Shown piece by piece: positions 42,697 through 42,849 of a DNA stretch of 42,849 bases (position 1 is the first letter of the stretch; each line of letters begins with the position of its first letter). The position numbers were made by a program, and so were the translations under genes. Source of the DNA: Actinomycetes bacterium (GTDB taxonomy: Bacteria; Actinomycetota; Acidimicrobiia; Acidimicrobiales; Aldehydirespiratoraceae); contig JAJRXC010000079.1 of NCBI GenBank assembly GCA_024276495.1, positions 1 to 42,849 on the forward strand, written 5' to 3'. The notes under the pieces are model-generated. The model was given only the letters and a program-made list of their open reading frames with translations, was not told the DNA's origin and made no database searches.

Positions 42697-42849
42697 GCCC
42701 ACCCCCGGCCGCGGCGCAGGCCGCGGCGACCCCGCCCGGACCGCCGCCGGATTCGGCGAGTCCGGCGCAGGACGCGCCCGACGGAAACCGCTCGCAGCTG
42801 ATCTGGGTGGGCGCCGCGGTCGCGTTGTTGGCGGTGATCGGCTTCGTTC
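42693..42849 (+). CDS. Partial Pro/Ala-rich membrane protein coupled to the kinase
   Basis: The ATG at 42693 overlaps the kinase TGA (ATGA). The visible 52 residues are a Pro/Ala-rich cytoplasmic stretch (MSPPPAAAQAAATPPGPPPD) and the start of a membrane segment (QLIWVGAAVALLAVIGFV). The rest is beyond the window. Its position suggests the sensor or anchor part of the kinase system, encoded separately. The function cannot be told from this fragment. Confidence 0.7.
   Translation, partial: MSPPPAAAQAAATPPGPPPDSASPAQDAPDGNRSQLIWVGAAVALLAVIGFV

Overview
The window is very GC-rich and gene-dense, with short intergenic gaps and many GTG starts. Several gene types point to an actinobacterium: an F420 (Ddn-type) oxidoreductase, a CYP125/142-like P450, a Ser/Thr kinase, SLH and sorting-signal surface proteins, and SWIM-associated helical proteins. 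My guess is Acidimicrobiia (Ilumatobacter-like); that is inference from gene content only.

Region 1 (1-8879) is an aerobic carbon monoxide dehydrogenase locus on the minus strand, transcribed right to left: coxM, coxS, coxL, an XdhC-YHS fusion, a MobA-like cytidylyltransferase, coxD (MoxR AAA+), coxG and coxE. CoxL carries the form I active-site loop AYACSFR. A divergent LysR regulator faces coxM across a perfect 8+8 bp inverted repeat. coxE has an in-frame TAG that separates its N-terminus from its VWA domain.

Region 2 (8980-15468) holds a cupin protein, an SDR, a tightly coupled three-gene operon and an acyl-CoA dehydrogenase. The operon encodes a GHKL ATPase, an unrecognised protein and a DUF6339-like protein. 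It looks like an anti-phage or restriction-type module without its usual partners and is the best candidate here for an undescribed system.

Region 3 (15565-25620) has a secreted repeat protein with SLH domains, a RecQ helicase ending in a phosphoribosyltransferase-like motif, a coiled-coil membrane protein behind a long dyad, a lipoprotein carboxylesterase, a P450, a small membrane protein and a SWIM-associated helical protein.

Region 4 (25760-32890) is accessory in character: a small SLH protein, a degenerate ADP-ribosylglycohydrolase-like protein, a shortened DprA-like SLOG protein divergent from a nuclease-fold protein, and a cluster of toxin-antitoxin modules. The cluster contains a ParE/RelE-like pair, a decayed MazEF-like module, a nucleotidyltransferase pair and an intact MazF pair.

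Region 5 (32956-42849) has a haloalkane dehalogenase/oxidoreductase operon with a divergent TetR regulator and operator, a decayed second copy of the coiled-coil membrane gene with its upstream dyad, a sorting-signal surface protein, a Ddn-type enzyme, a large SEC-C protein, a choline/ethanolamine kinase-like protein, and a Ser/Thr kinase coupled to a membrane protein cut by the window end. I saw no tRNA, rRNA, CRISPR array or insertion sequence.
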